From NCBI GenBank assembly GCA_033297205.1, contig MU859079.1, positions 1-64,000 on the forward strand: DNA of 64,000 nt, given 5' to 3'. The stretch comes from Pseudoneurospora amorphoporcata. Lineage: Eukaryota > Ascomycota > Sordariomycetes > Sordariales > Sordariaceae. This document shows positions 21,876 through 34,819 of the stretch, piece by piece. Each line of letters begins with the position of its first letter. Within the stretch, counting starts at the first letter, position 1. The notes beneath the pieces are model-generated. The model was given only the letters and a program-made list of their open reading frames with translations, had not been told where the DNA came from and made no database searches. The translations under genes and the position numbers were made by a program.

Positions 21876-24549
21876 ATGCCGGACGACGTTGGACCCGCCG
21901 AGGCAGAGGTCTCGGGTGCTGTGTCTGAGAGCGACAACGAGTACGACGAAACCGAGGCTACTATCAAGGACGACGACGAAAAGATGGCCGAACGATCCGC
22001 TGCTTCCGAAGGTGTCGAGACCAACGGTGACCAGAAGAAGAAGTTCGACCCCAAGGATCCCCTGCGGCCCAGGAGGAAAAAAGCCCGGAGAGCCTGCTAT
22101 GCGTGTCAGAGAGCCCATTTGACCTGTGGTAAGTTTTATCCTGCTCACCATAGTCCACTGTCTCCCCAAATTAGCATTTCTTAACTTAAACGAGCACCGC
22201 GACGGAAATCACTGCGACCACGTCCATATTCTGCCCCCCTCTCTATCACAACAAAACCGGAATTCTTTCCCTGATGCTGATTTTACTTTAGGTGATGAGC
22301 GACCATGCCACCGATGCATCAAACGTGGATTGGCTGAAGCTTGCCAGGACGGTGTCCGAAAAAAGGCAAAGTATCTCCATGATGCTCCCCCGGAAGCCTT
22401 ACGTCCCGTACTAGGACCCAACTACAATCCTGCTGCCGCTGTTTCCGTCCGAAATGGCCATCGGCATACGCCCAACGCTGGGTCGGATGCTGGATCTTCT
22501 GTTGGTACCTTTTACTCGCAGTCGACCCAGTATCCGGTCTTCTCGTCGGCAGCAACACAACTGGGATCAATACCGGAGAGCTTGCCCTTTCCCCAGCAAT
22601 CTCCTGTATCGCCAACCTTCCAGGCCTCTGGCAACCCACAGCTCGGCTCCATTGGGGTCAACTCGGTTTCCAGCCCTATGAACAGCTTCCCTCCAGCCCT
22701 GTTTGACCCCAGTAATCCTGCCATTTTCAACTTCAATTTGGAGGGACTTAACTTCGGCAGCCAGTACGGCGCCATGGAGTTTAGTATGCTGGGCCACATG
22801 TCCTCGGGCGCTGCTGAGACTCCTCCACGGGATCCGTCCATATCGCAACAGGGCACTGGTGATGTCGGATTCAACCCCTCTGGAGTGTTTGGAAACGGTC
22901 TGAATCAGTTCGAAAAGGTTTATGACAACGCCGGGTTGATAAGCGACTTCCTGACTCTGGATGCCCCTTCCAATGGCCTGTACTCCCAAGGAAACCTGCA
23001 ACATGGTCTACCGCATGCCTATGCTATCCCGGCTGGTCCCACGAGTCTGCAAAGCCCTAGTACTGAGAACAACAGTCCGCAACCGACAGGATTTGGTTTC
23101 GAGTCTCCCACTACCAACTACATCGGGGTTCCTGGTGCTGGAGGGAACCAACCGGGCTCCCAGCAGTCACGGGCGCAGAAACCAAAGACGCCGGCCTTGG
23201 GGAAGCTCGGGCCACAGTCAGTTCTGGGTAAGAGGCAGCGAGATCCATCATCTATCTATGAGGCAGTCAAGGAGCCATTCCAATATGTGGCTAGTTTCCA
23301 CAAGCTCATCAGTCTACTTCAGAACCGATTTTCGGGCGCGAACACGATCAGCATCGTAAGGTCACTAGCCAGCATTCGCCCGTCTTTCATGTCATGTATG
23401 AAAACGCTCAACAGGGCCGACCTCATCTTCATGGAGAAAAGCTTCCAGCGTGCCCTTTTCGAGCATGAAGAATTCATGCACCAATCGCCTAGCCCGGCCA
23501 TCGCTTGCCGTCGAACCGGCGAAATAGCGGCTGTCAACAAAGAGTTCACCGCACTAACAGGGTGGACAAAGGAGGTGCTTCTGGGGAAGACCCTAAATCT
23601 CAATGCGAATCTGGGTGGCATTAACTCTGACATCCTATCCGTTAGCAGCAAGGGAGGCAGAGGAGGCATTGTGGGGACAACACCCAGGCTAAAACCGTTG
23701 AATCCAGAACAGGGTCCTAACGCCGACGGTCAGCAACAGCAATCACAGCAACAGAAAGAACAGCCACAGCCCGTGTTCCTTGCGGAGCTCATGGATGAAG
23801 CGAGCGTAACGCAATTTTACGAAGATTACGCCCAACTAGCGTTTACACACAGTCGAGGTACTGTGGTGAGAAAATGTCGACTTCTCAAGTACCGCACGCA
23901 AGAGAATATGGACGCCGCCACCGCGGCTGCTACTTCTGTCCCCACAACTGCGGGAGGTAGCGGTAGCAGCAACGGCACCGTCGTCAACGGAGGACCAGAG
24001 GGCAGCCCAGCTGGAAAGACCGAGAGAGAACGATTGACGGGCGCGACTGTTGCCAGCAATAGTATTTTGAGCAACAGGGTCGCCAAGATCGACGGAGAAC
24101 ACGGCATCTCAAAACTGGAACGAGATGGTAAGCTAGAGTGCAGCTATACGTGGACTATCAAGCGGGACGTGTTTGATATACCCATGATTATAATGATCAA
24201 TGTAAGTTGTTTCGGGCTTTTCGTCTTTTTTCTCCCTTTTCTTTTCCTTTTTTTGTCTTGTCACACACTTCTCCCTTGTTCTTTCTCTCCCAGCTCATTC
24301 CCTTCTTTCCATATCGGCCCGGTCATTTTCTTTGTTCACTTCTTTTTCCCCCGTTTGCTCTTTCCCTTCATATCTTTCCCCTGCGCTCCTTCCCTCCGAA
24401 TTCCTTAGATCCTCCATCGACCCACTTGCCTTCTTGAAGCCCCACTACCAATCTTGACTTCCCTTCCCTCGAGTCTGGTGCACGAAACTAACCCGATGAT
24501 GCAGTTTCTCCCGTGTTACTACCGCAATCATAATCAACTGGCTGTATGA
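21876..24549 (+). CDS. ert1: transcription activator of gluconeogenesis ERT1/AcuK (Zn2Cys6, PAS)
   Basis: Nuclear transcription factor that, in Aspergillus and yeast relatives, activates gluconeogenic genes on acetate, ethanol and similar carbon sources. Three exons are joined in frame: 21876-22128, 22292-24201 and 24505-24549, giving about 735 residues. The first splice completes the zinc cluster, with cysteines at residues 74, 77, 84, 90, 93 and 102 in the order CxxC, x6, C, x5, CxxC, x8, C. It is followed by the family's VRKKAKYLHDAP. A PAS domain begins near residue 474 (HQSPSPAIACRRTGEIAAVN). The last splice (branch CTAAC, acceptor GCAG) restores the conserved ending IKRDVFDIPM...FLPC. 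The middle is Gln/Ser/Pro-rich. The N-terminus is acidic. The very long upstream region suggests complex control. Confidence 0.93.
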
Positions 24550-25369
24550 TCGAAAAACAGATTTTGCTGCCACAAACAAACAAAAAATAAAGACGTTCAC
24601 AGAGAGATGGGATGGATATATAATGTGTGGTCATGTGTACATGGTGCAGTTGGATAGGTATTCCGGGTACCTGAGGGACTCTTGTTTGCACTTTTTCCTT
24701 TCCGTTTGTTGGATATAATTTGGGGTGGGAGTGAGGAGCGTTCGAAAGTGCAAGACCTGCAGACAGAGAGAGACAGAAGAAACCTCAAGGGTGCAACTGG
24801 GGGAAGAAGAAGAGTGCAAATCGGTCTATCCACAACCTGTAGGGAGCAAAGGTGCATAAAAGTTTTTGGTTTTTGACTCATGATTGGGAAATATCTCTAG
24901 GATAACGGAATTGGGAAAGCCGAAATTGGGTTTGGTTCCCATAACATATGGGCCGGCGTTGTTTTCTTTTCATTGTCTTATTCTACTTGCTAGGACCTTG
25001 TGTGCTTCATTTTTCATTCTCTTGAACACCGTGGGTCATTTAGGGGGGGTCCTTTCTTTATTGCGCTGGTACATATTATGCGTGGTACATATCATGATAC
25101 CAAGCAGTATGTGTGTCAAGGCCATAACCATCCATTCATCCATTGTCGACGCCCATTACGTCGTTGTCGACGAGCAACATCGTCGCATATCCGTCCCGTT
25201 GTCTAACAAATATTATGGCACATGGACAACAAAAATTCTTAAGACCTACCCACTGAGTGACATCAATCGGTGACAGGAAGAACGTTGAACCGTAATGAAG
25301 CAGCACCAATTCTATAGTGAACGGGAGGAAGGATTAAATAAGAGGAAATGAATAAAAAAGTCCAAAAAA
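24550..25369. other. 3' flank of ert1
   Basis: AT-rich sequence between the ert1 stop and the 3' end of the 5S rRNA gene. I see no coding region. It should contain the ert1 3' UTR and poly(A) site. Confidence 0.5.
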
Positions 25370-25488
25370 ACATACAACACCTGGGATTCGCTGGTCGTCA
25401 CCGACCCAACTACTAATCAAGCGATTGGTAACTTATCTATGGGAGAGCGGACGGGATCCCGAGTTTTCTACCATCTATGGTCGTATGT
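25370..25488 (-). rRNA. 5S ribosomal RNA
   Basis: On the minus strand a 119-nt sequence begins ACATACGACCATAG and ends GCGAATCCCAGGTGTTGTATGT. The ends pair as in 5S helix I (ACATACGAC with GTTGTATGT), and the internal AGTAGTTGGG and CAGCGAATCCC blocks are those of fungal 5S. In the helix after GTTGG both arms differ from the common Neurospora form (GTCG with CGAC in place of GTGG with CCAC), so the change keeps pairing. The gene is followed by a T-run that would stop RNA polymerase III. TTTATTAAG at -31 to -23 (25511-25519) fits the upstream TATA-like element that Neurospora 5S genes need. Single dispersed 5S genes are the rule in this fungal group. Confidence 0.92.
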
Positions 25489-25510
25489 GATCGTGTACAT
25501 CTGTAGTTGA

Positions 25511-25519
25511 CTTAATAAA
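25511..25519 (-). promoter_or_regulatory. TATA-like element of the 5S rRNA gene
   Basis: TTTATTAAG lies 23-31 bases before the first base of the 5S RNA. Neurospora 5S genes depend on an AT-rich box at about -29 to -26 for RNA polymerase III, so position and content both fit. The truncated copy at 6661 has no such box at the right distance. Confidence 0.5.
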
Positions 25520-25748
25520 CTACTGTATGCCCACTTGTAAGCCAACGGAAACTCTACGTGTTCTAGTCTACATGGCCGTTATTTGTATATCCTGTCGTGT
25601 ATCCGATTTTGTTTCGTCAAGTCATACTATCATCCGTACCTCGACTTTGGTTCATATAAGAACTTACTTCAAGTTACCTTTCCTTCCTTCTAACTTCACG
25701 TAAAGATCCTTCCCAAATCGTTCACAAAACCCTTTCCTAATAAACCCT

Positions 25749-27760
25749 TCACAAATCCTCGCTAACTCCCTCCTTCCCACCCGCCGCCGCCGCCTTCTTT
25801 TGCTTCTCTTCCTCCCGATCATACACCTTCCTGCCCCCCACCCAAGTCTCCCGGACCTTAATCTTCCTCAATCCCTCCCCGTTATCCAAAGCAGCCAACA
25901 CCAACGGCTCATCAAGCACCACCCAATCCGCAAATGCTCCTTCCCTGATCACTCCCGTTTTCCCTTCAGTAAACATACCGCCGGCAACGCCCTTGGTGAA
26001 CCCGCTCAGCGCTTCGTCGAGACTCAACGCCTCCTCCGTGTACCAACCCTCATCCCCACCGTCGGCATTCTTGCCCGTGTGCGGGTTCTTGCGGGTCACG
26101 GCCGCATACATACCCTCGAACGGGTTGGGCGGCTCGACGGGGAAATCGGATCCCAGAACGGGCTGGACTTGCAGATCGTGAATCAGGCTGCGCATGCGGT
26201 AGGCTTCTGTGGCGGTGCGGTTGGGCCCGAGGCGGGACTCGGCGTAGGCCATGTCCGAGGTGGCGTGCGTGGGCTGGATGGAGAGAATGATTCCCAGGTC
26301 GCGGATGCGGGCTTGGTCGGTGGGGTGGATGATTTGCGAGTGTTCGATGCGGAAGCGGTGGGATTGGTTTTGGCAGTCTTTGAGCGATGTGCCCTTGGGG
26401 CAAGCGTCCCTGAGAGCAGCTTCGAGAGCGTCGATGGCGTATCGGTTGGCTAGGTCGCCGATGGCGTGGATGTTGACTTGGTAACCTGCGTTAGACCAGG
26501 AGCGGGCGAGAGACTCTAACGTGGAGCCGTTGACGAGCAGGGAGCCGCGCGTAGAGGGTTTGTCCGAGTAAGGGTCAATCATGGCGCTGCCCCAGGATCC
26601 CAGGGCGCCGTCAGCGAAAAGCTTGACGCTGCGGATGGTGAGCATGCCATCTTCGTGGATGGTCTTGACGGCGTCGGCCTTTAACGGGCAGAAGACGTTG
26701 CGCTCGCCGCACTCGATCATGGCGTAGACACGGAGGGTCCACCAGTCTTCGTTGCGGCTGGCTTCCTCGAATACTTTCAGATCGGTCGGTGTGACGCCAG
26801 CGTCGTTCATGCCGACTAGACCGACCTTGTGCAGCTCCTTCATGGCGGACTTGAGGAAGGTCTTCTTGCGCTCGGCGTCGGGCCTGGGCCACAGCGAGGT
26901 GACGATGTCCATGGCGTTGTCGCAGAAGACGCCCATGCCCGGCTCCCGGATGATCTCGCCGCCGGGTACGTCCTCGGGCAGGGACTCGGGAGGGATTAGG
27001 TCCAGGATGGCTTGCGAGACCCAGGTGCAGTGCACGTCGACCCGGTCAAGCATGATGAATTTTCCCTTTAAAGCTGGGTCGGACTCGAGCATCGCCTGGG
27101 TAGTATTGTGTTAGCAAATCTCCCTTCTTCTTCTTCTTCTTCTTCTTCCCCCCCCCAAACAAACAAGGCTCCAATACTCACAGCACTAGGCATCTCTCCC
27201 AGAACCATCTGGTCCCAACCAACACCTCTCGCCCAGTTCTCCTTGCTCCCCACATCACTCCCCTCCCCCTCCTTCTCCGCGTCCTTCAAATACTCCCTCA
27301 CCCTCGTCCTCACCTCCTCCGCACTCATCGCCCCGAACAAATCCACCGAATGCAAAAACTCTCCATACTGAATCAGATGTCCATGACCATCCCAGATGCC
27401 CGGGATGACATGTCCCCTCATCGTCACCAAATTGTTTCCCCCATCCTCTTTATAGTCGTTATCGCCCACAATCAACACGTCCTCGGCCGAGTTGAACACC
27501 TTTGTGAACTTGCCGTCGGGGGAGATGGAGAAGCAATCTGCTTGTTTGTGACTACCAGCTTCGGTGAGGATGGAGGTGTAGCAGTAGGTTTTTGCGGTGG
27601 TAACAGACTCGGCGTTGGGGGTGATGGAAGGACTGAAAAGGGAGAAGGACGAGGCGGGGTGGTTGAGGTGGATGAGGAAGGCGATGGCGAGAGCGCCTAG
27701 GGAGATGCGGGGGGCCCAGTAGAGGGCTCCCGGGGAGTTTGAGTTGGACGGTGTCGCCAT
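25749..27760 (-). CDS. membrane-anchored YtcJ-like amidohydrolase
   Basis: A metal-dependent hydrolase of the amidohydrolase-3 (YtcJ-like) family, which cleaves C-N bonds in cyclic amides and related compounds; the substrate is unknown. Two exons: 27182-27760 and 25749-27095 on the minus strand, 641 residues. The 86-bp intron (GTGAGT...CAG, branch GCTAAC) contains a CTT repeat. Motifs are the metal-binding HxH in GIWDGHGHL, SVKLFADGALGSWGSAM, the metal His in HAIGDLANRYAID, RIEHSQIIHP, and the C-terminal GSDFPVEPPNPFEGMY. A hydrophobic segment at about residues 18-36 near the N-terminus should act as a signal anchor, placing the enzyme in the secretory pathway. The C-terminus is Lys/Glu-rich. 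Confidence 0.9.
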
Positions 27761-28893
27761 ATTGTACTGCCTATCTCTTCCGAGGTTGAGGGTGAGTGTA
27801 GTGTTTTGGGGGGGGGGGGGAGGAGGGGGGGCAAATTTGGCGATATATTTTCTTTTGTGGGTGTGCTTCTTGTGGTGACGTTAAGAGGCAGATTCCCGAT
27901 TTCGGGTCTTGCAGTGCTTTGTGAGTTTGGCCACCTCCGCGTTGTCTGTTTACAGCGAGTTTGACAAGCTGGGAGATATTGATGTTGGATGAAGAAAGGA
28001 TGAAAAATATGATATTCCTCTCACATGAGACCCGGGAGTCAAAACAACGGTGCCGTGTGAATTTGTCAATAGTTCGAACTAAAATAGTAAAAGAGTCAAC
28101 ATTTGCCCCGGTGTCACTATCATGCACACAGATTTCCCGGTTATTTGGTGTGTGATAATGCAGGAACCCCCCCACACCGGCGGCGAACATTAACCGGACT
28201 GCCGGGGCGGCAACGTCTTCCCGAAGGGCCCGGACCGGGCCCGCGATTCATCGGATATTCTTGACCGAGCCAAGCACCAGGGTGACTGACTTCTACTTCG
28301 ATAGGCCGAGATGATCTGCGCCATTGACTAGGTAGTCAGCGAGCACCGATATCCCTACATGATATGACGTACATTGGACGAATCCAATACAGGGCATCGG
28401 TATCGTGTCTCTAGATTTACATCATATCTCCTAGTCCTGGTTCCTGAACCGCAAACGCAGACCACACGTCCTCCTCTTTTATCCCGGGCAATAGTTATAC
28501 ACACGAACCTGGGCATTGCGTAATCCAATAACACCAAAAACAAAACGACAACGTATACAAGTAGCAGGATGCTGAAGCTCACTACTTGAAGGGTCAATAA
28601 CAACGTACAATCCATCTATATACAGCTCTTGTGCACCGGGGAGGGGCGAGGTAGCAATACTGTGATCTCCGGCGCCAACAAACTACGCACCAAAGTAACA
28701 AGAAACAAAAAGGGGGTTAAAAAATAAACCGTTAAAGAAAGAAAAAGTGATGCTATCATAATTCGACGCATGCCACCCAATACTCATGTAGCAGTACCGT
28801 TCTTTCCTTCATGCAGCCATCGCAGCCATGCCACCATATCACATTCACCGCATTCATCCCTGCCCATAACCTATCACCCTTTTTTTTGTCGTC
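27761..28893. other. intergenic region between the amidohydrolase and rsp5
   Basis: Holds the promoter of the amidohydrolase and the 3' UTR of rsp5 (both minus strand). A G-run of 13 or more bases lies at about 27808-27830. No other gene was found. Confidence 0.5.
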
Positions 28894-31809
28894 TTACTCT
28901 TGGCCGAAACCCATAGTCTCCTCCACAGCAATCGTAAGCTTTTGCTGCAGCATCTCCAGAGACTTGTATGGTGGCAGATCCAAGCGGTTGAAGCTGTAAA
29001 AGGAATGTTAGCCAAGGGCCATTGTCATGTCTTCATATTCAGAGATTCGTACCATGTATGCGCCTTGGGAAGGTTCGTCATCTCTCCTGCCTTCTCAATC
29101 GTGAATCTGCGAGGACCATCACTACCCTGGAGATCCTTGAAACCGTTGACCGGGATACGGGATGTACCGGTCGTGAACTGGAGCAATCTCGACTTCTGCT
29201 CGCCATCCCACGACCGAACAGTCTTCCAGAAGAACTGGATAACCTCGTCCGACTCAGTATAACCACGGTAATCCGTGTGCTTCTTCCAGTCATCGACATC
29301 AATCTCGGCAATACCACCAATCAACAGCTCAAGCTCGCGCTCATCGAACACGTTGATCAGATCCTGAGGGATAAGCTCATGGAAGCCCTCCTTGAACGCC
29401 TGGAACTGTTGCTCAATGCGCTTCTCGATCCTCCACTTCACCATCAGATCGACATACTCCTTCTTGTTCTCGTTCGTCACTGCAATGTTCCGACCATTAG
29501 GGATGAGATCCTCCTCCGTGATCACGCCGAACCGCTCGTCTTCAGTAGAAAAGGTTGCATCAAGAACATCCGTAATGTCGTTGTCCAACATCCACTGCAG
29601 AGACCGATGAAAATCGGCATCCACACCCTCCATATCCGCCAAGCTGACCGCCTTTCCAAGAACCATCTTGTACAGAGCGCCAATGAAGAAGGCGTCCAGG
29701 AATCGCCTGTGGAAAATAGCCAGACCCACAACCCGACCGATGAACTTAAAATAGTTGAGATGCTCAGGGTTGATGCCCGAGTGAGGGTTGATCTGGAGAG
29801 TATAGTTGTCATGCGCCGAGTACTCAAACAAGCAGTAGAAGGGGTTGAACATCTCGTGGGAAAGGAGGAAGAAGAACTCGCGCGACAGACCGCCGTAATC
29901 GAGACCGTCCTCGCCGTCGAACTTGATCATCAATCGTTTCTTCAGGTCGGTCGCCGATTGCCTGGAAATTTCCGCGAACGAATCCTCAAAAATATGCGAT
30001 CTCCTGACCTTGATGTGACATTGCCCAGACATGATCCGCATAGCAGGCTGCGAGCGGAAATAGATGAGCTTCCTCCTGAAGTCTCTCTTGTACTGAGGAA
30101 CATTCTGGTCGAGGGACGAAGGCAGACGAGGATCATCCCAGGTCGTTGTCTTGGTATTGTGATCCACAAAGTAAACGCGAGCCGTGTTAGTGAGCCGCAT
30201 CTCCCATCCACTAGGCAGGGGACCGAGCTGGGACACCGGCTGTTGTTGGATGGTGCCGTTCGTGTTGTTCTGCCCACCGTACATGCGGATGTACTGCTGG
30301 CGCCGAGGGTCGACCCAGGTCGTAGTGCGCGTGTTGTGGTCGACGAAGTACGCCCTTCCTTCAGGGGTAAACCGCTGCTCCCAACCGGCAGGTAGCTCGC
30401 CGGTCCCGGGGGTTGTCGCCCCCGTATGCATCATAGTGGCAGCATTGGCGGCGGCGGAAGCTTGCTGCTGCTGTAGGGTGGGGGAATTGGCGCCAGTGCG
30501 GTCCTCGGGAAGTGTTCTGTTCTGGTGACGTTGACGTTCGACTTGAGTATTGGCTTCAGCGGTACGATTTTCGGCCGCACCAGTGCCAGTTGGCCGATTC
30601 CAGCTCGTGGTTCGTGAATTATGATCAACATAGTATGTCCTCCCCAAATGATCCTCGCGGCGTTCCCAGCCAGCTGGCAATCTCCCCATTGAATCTTCGA
30701 AGGGGCTGAGCGTATTGTGGTGCCGGGCTTGCGCTGCAACGATGGTCGATGGGTTCGTTGGGGCTGTTCCATTTGTACCGGGAGTCGGGGCTGTCGACGA
30801 CGACGAAACTGCCATGCTGGCGGGTCGGCTTGCCAAATTCATTGGGTTATTGGCGGCTCCATTAGGTCCGGACATGGCTGATGAAGGACGTTCGTTCGCT
30901 CTATCGTTAGAAATAACTGAACTTTGGGGGGTAAGTAGTGATGGCCTGCTCGAAGATGGAGGCGGGCCAAGGCGACTCATAGTTGCTGTAAGGTTCGTCG
31001 ATAGGTTAATGATGAGTTTTCCGTGCACCACAAGGTTATCGGTCGATTTCTTAAGGTCCCGCGTGAGCATCTGATCTGATGTTGCGATGCATGTTAGTCC
31101 GAAGTCGCGCTATCAACCTGCAAACGCTGGTGAATTGCAGCAAAACCATACCTTCAGCATCGGCAGCCAATTCTATCACGTCCCCTATCCGGACATTGAT
31201 GACACCAAGGAAACCTTGGTCCTTCTTCTTGAACTTCTTTTGGTCAAACACTTGAACAGCCAAGATGCTGTCCTCATTTACTTTGCTATGTTGTATTAGC
31301 AGTCATTCCTGGAGCGGTCAAGTCTGAGGTAGGGCCAAACCTACAAGTCGAAATGTTCATTCCAGTATGGGTTCAAGGTACGCTTAGAGACCTGGGTGGT
31401 CTTTGTCTGCTCGCCGTTGATGGTAGCGACGGCGAACGGGTCGGGAAACCCTGTAATGGTGATCCGGTTAGCATATGTTCCCCGGAAGTGGCTAGGAAGG
31501 TTCATGACAAATTGCCACGGCAGAAACATACTGAAGACATCTCGCTTGTATAGACCATCGGCAGCGATGACTGGATGCGCATGTCAGTACACCGGTTTGT
31601 CATCGGACACATTCATCGCTACAGGGGCTGGTTACTTGTTACGCGAAGATTGGGCTGGCTGTAATCGTGCAAGTAGTTAGCTGGCTGTTCTTTCTCTCTT
31701 ATGATTCGGTGTCCCTGAGGGTGACGCGAAGCAGATAAGATGGGCAGATGGATGCTCTAGTCGTGGGGAGGACTTACGCCGGCAGCCCCGAGTCCCGGCT
31801 GCTAGTCAT
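28894..31809 (-). CDS. rsp5: HECT-type E3 ubiquitin ligase, Rsp5/NEDD4/HulA
   Basis: Cytosolic ubiquitin ligase acting with arrestin-type adaptors on membrane transporters and on many other substrates. Seven exons on the minus strand: 31778-31809, 31636-31658, 31532-31570, 31345-31450, 31152-31285, 29053-31075 and 28894-28993, giving 818 residues (yeast Rsp5 has 809). The order is an N-terminal C2 domain (about 10-140, with IIAADGLYKRDVFRFPDPFAV and QVFDQKKFKKKDQGFLG), WW1 at 244-275, WW2 at 339-369, WW3 at 398-429, and the HECT domain from about 465 to the end. The catalytic Cys is residue 786 (AHTCFNRLDLPPY). Its codon TG|C is split by the last 59-bp intron. The first four coding exons are small and encode the C2 start. 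The start ATG at 31809 was chosen because it alone joins in frame to NLRVTIIAADG. Confidence 0.94.
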
Positions 31810-34800
31810 TGCCGCAGATGGAGGCGCGTCAACAAACTCGCACGCGGGGCTTTTGTTTTTCGTCTCGTCTCTTAGACCAAGCAGAGTGCTGGTCGAAATC
31901 GGGTCGGGTCGTCGGTCGCTCTCGCTCGTTTGGGATCGAGGACAACGCTGATGCAGGCGGGGCGGGGATAAAAGGAGGACGGGTCGACGATGGTAGCAAG
32001 CAGGCTGATTGATTGATGCAAGAAGGCCAACAACACCTTTTGCGGTCGGATGGATGCTGGCGTTGTCGACAGGAACTGAACGCGCAGTCAGGTCACTGGT
32101 AACGAAAATGGATGCGGCAGGGTGGATGGAATTCCGTAGGTGGCAGTAGGTGGTAGATGGAAGCTAGAGGGAACTGATGAGCGCCCGGAGGTGGTGAGGC
32201 TGTGCTGCTCTTGGTGACTTGGTGTGCCGGCCCCCCCCCGCTTTGGGAATCTCACGCTGTCAGGTTGTCACGGCGGCGGAAGGCGGAACTACCTAAGGCC
32301 AGGCAATCCGAGAAGCCAAGGTTGGGCGGCTGTGGCTAATGTACAGGCAAAGTCGGCAGGTTAGGTCTGATAGGTAACCTCTTCAGTGGATCAACCAGCA
32401 GGTAGACTCGGGTGTCTAGGTTTCGTTTGGTAGGTAGGTAAGGGTGGTGGTCAAGTGGTGTTGAGGTTTTATTGCCGTGGTTTTTGTCGCGGTGAAGAAG
32501 CTAGAAGTGGCGGGTGGGCGGTTGGACCAACAGACGGGGGGAGGCCTAAAGCCAGACGCAGTGCAGCACAGCGACCTACGTAAGACTTTCAACACTGACA
32601 GCACGAGTTGAAACTCGGATCTGACAAACCAAACCCGAATGCAGGGGTAATCAAGACCTAGGTGAAGGGCTCAACAACCGACGGATGACAAAGCCCAGCC
32701 AAAGTATATTATGGGAAGGGAATCGAGGAACCTAAAAGTCTTGCCATCAAAAGTGCTGCACCAAGCCAAGAAATTGACAAGGTCGAGGTTGGATGTGTGA
32801 AGAGGCAGCAGCCATTGGTGAAGGGACCCGGGGTGTGAGAAGAGACTAAGGTATGATTCAGAAGCGTTAACAAAATGTATAGCGCATGTAGAGCATTTTG
32901 TGTGAGAAGTCTAACATTTCAGTTAGTAATTTAGCTAGCTTATTAACGAGTGGCCACTTCGATTCCAGATCAGGATCTCAGCAGGATGCCTGCAAGAACT
33001 TGAAGTGAGAACCTAAACTGACGCGGAAGATGCGCACAGTGCGGGACTCTTTCTTCTCTTCGGTTGGTCGTTCGAGTCCCAGGGGCCGCATTGCTTGGCA
33101 CAGCTTCCAGATATCTCGATCACAGCAACATCATCACTTGGTACATGGTACATAAGTCCTGAATAGACCAGGGCATGTTTCTATTATATAATGACCCTCA
33201 AGGCTATAAACACACTCTGTGCCGTGGATGTCAGTTACATGCAGGACGTTGATCAGTAATCAGAGACCTCTTCAATGCCCACGAAGGTTCTCCCCCAAAC
33301 CCCAAGCTTCCGAGGTTCCTCAATGTGCGCCACGATATCATAGAAGCTGCCTGTTCGAAACCATTCTAATATCCCAACCATGCGGAAGTGATCATGAGAA
33401 TATCTACAACATCAAGTTACCACCAGATGTTAAAGGAAAACAACAGTCAAGAATAAATCAGAACCCTTCCACCTCCGAGTCCAATCTACCACACAATACA
33501 GTACAGTACACACCATGATCATGATACACGGTGCCCGTGCAAAAGGCGTTCGCTGGCGCATCCCGGCGTTACCCCCGTTGCCGCCGGCCGAGACGCTGCT
33601 GTTTCCAACAATAGCATAATCACTGACATAAACGCCGACGCTGTTACTGCATCTAGGGATTTTTCAATTTTCAAAGGAAGTCCTCCATTCGTGTACTTTT
33701 GACGGCGGGGAGCTCTTGAGGGTATATCCATAGTGGATGTCATTCGTTCGAAATCTCGATTTGTACAAAGTAATGCGCTTCCGTGTGTGGCTCTTCTACG
33801 CTCCTACGTCCTATGACCAAGATTCTTCGGGTTTAATATTCGGTCTCATGAGAGCAAAGATATTCTGCGCAGATATCTTTTAGGCAGTCATTAGCACGCC
33901 CTTTATATCTTCAAACCCTTCAACTCAACCCCGGTAGAAGACGTTGAGATGGATGTAGATACGCGACAAGCGACGGCACATGGCATCTGACGATCCATGA
34001 AAATTGCCTTTTATTAGGACCAGGACAACAATGGAGGTGTGCTCCAAGTGGCATTTGTTCACTATAACGGGCACTAGTTGGTAAAGCTAAGTGGTAGCTT
34101 CAGTGATCTCCAAATCGCCAAAGCTCATTTTTGGTGATGGTGGGTAGCGGTAACAGGCAGCCCCCTAATTAAGCAACTTCGCTGATGATTTCTTCCGTCC
34201 CGAAGAAGGTAGTCCTCTGAGATTCCTCCTCCTTGCGCATTCCTATTTGGAGCGAAAAGGGCATAGCCATAGCAAATGCCGAACTGAAAAAGTAAGTAGG
34301 CGGCGCTCATGCCATATATCAAATACAAAAATTGAACATGATGATGAAAAAACAAACGAAGAAGAACAAAAAGAGCAAATTTGGAATTGGCGTTTTCCTT
34401 CTTTTTAACCCTCCCACCCATTGACGCCTTGCCGATACGCGAGCAGCCAAAATGAAAACTTTGCAAATCCCATTGCTCCCATGGTGCAAAAACCAGGCCA
34501 AGACAACCAACCCCTGCCTTCCAATTCCTCCACCATTCAGAAAGTGTCCTCCTTCTCTTCCTACGATACCCTCTCTCATTCCTGCTGATATATCCTAATC
34601 TTACAGCCATTAGAAGCAGGAAAAATATGTCCTCCATGGATCATGCGCAACGCGCACGCCAGGTCGCCAGACAGTGGTGCTTAGAGGATATCGATCCCGT
34701 CTTTTATATGTAGTGCAATCCCCGGTGTTGTCTGTCCATGTCAAAGGGGACCACATACGGCTCTGATTGTCGTGATCAATGCGGGATCCTGTGCCGTATG

Positions 34801-34819
34801 TCATACCACCACCAAACGA
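31810..34819. other. 3-kb intergenic region between rsp5 and pab2
   Basis: No convincing coding region. The left part should hold the rsp5 promoter and 5' leader; it is GC-rich with short repeats. The right part should hold the 3' UTR of pab2. A 170-codon minus-strand frame (34125-34637) shows no domain and a composition like UTR. A tRNA-like T-arm near 33070-33090 has no matching acceptor stem. Confidence 0.45.

Noticed and set aside
33010..33095. tRNA-like sequence with a GTTCGAGTC T-loop
   Set aside because: No acceptor stem pairs with the 3' part and no D-arm lies at the right distance.
34125..34637. 170-codon minus-strand frame downstream of pab2
   Set aside because: No domain; likely pab2 3' UTR or intergenic DNA.
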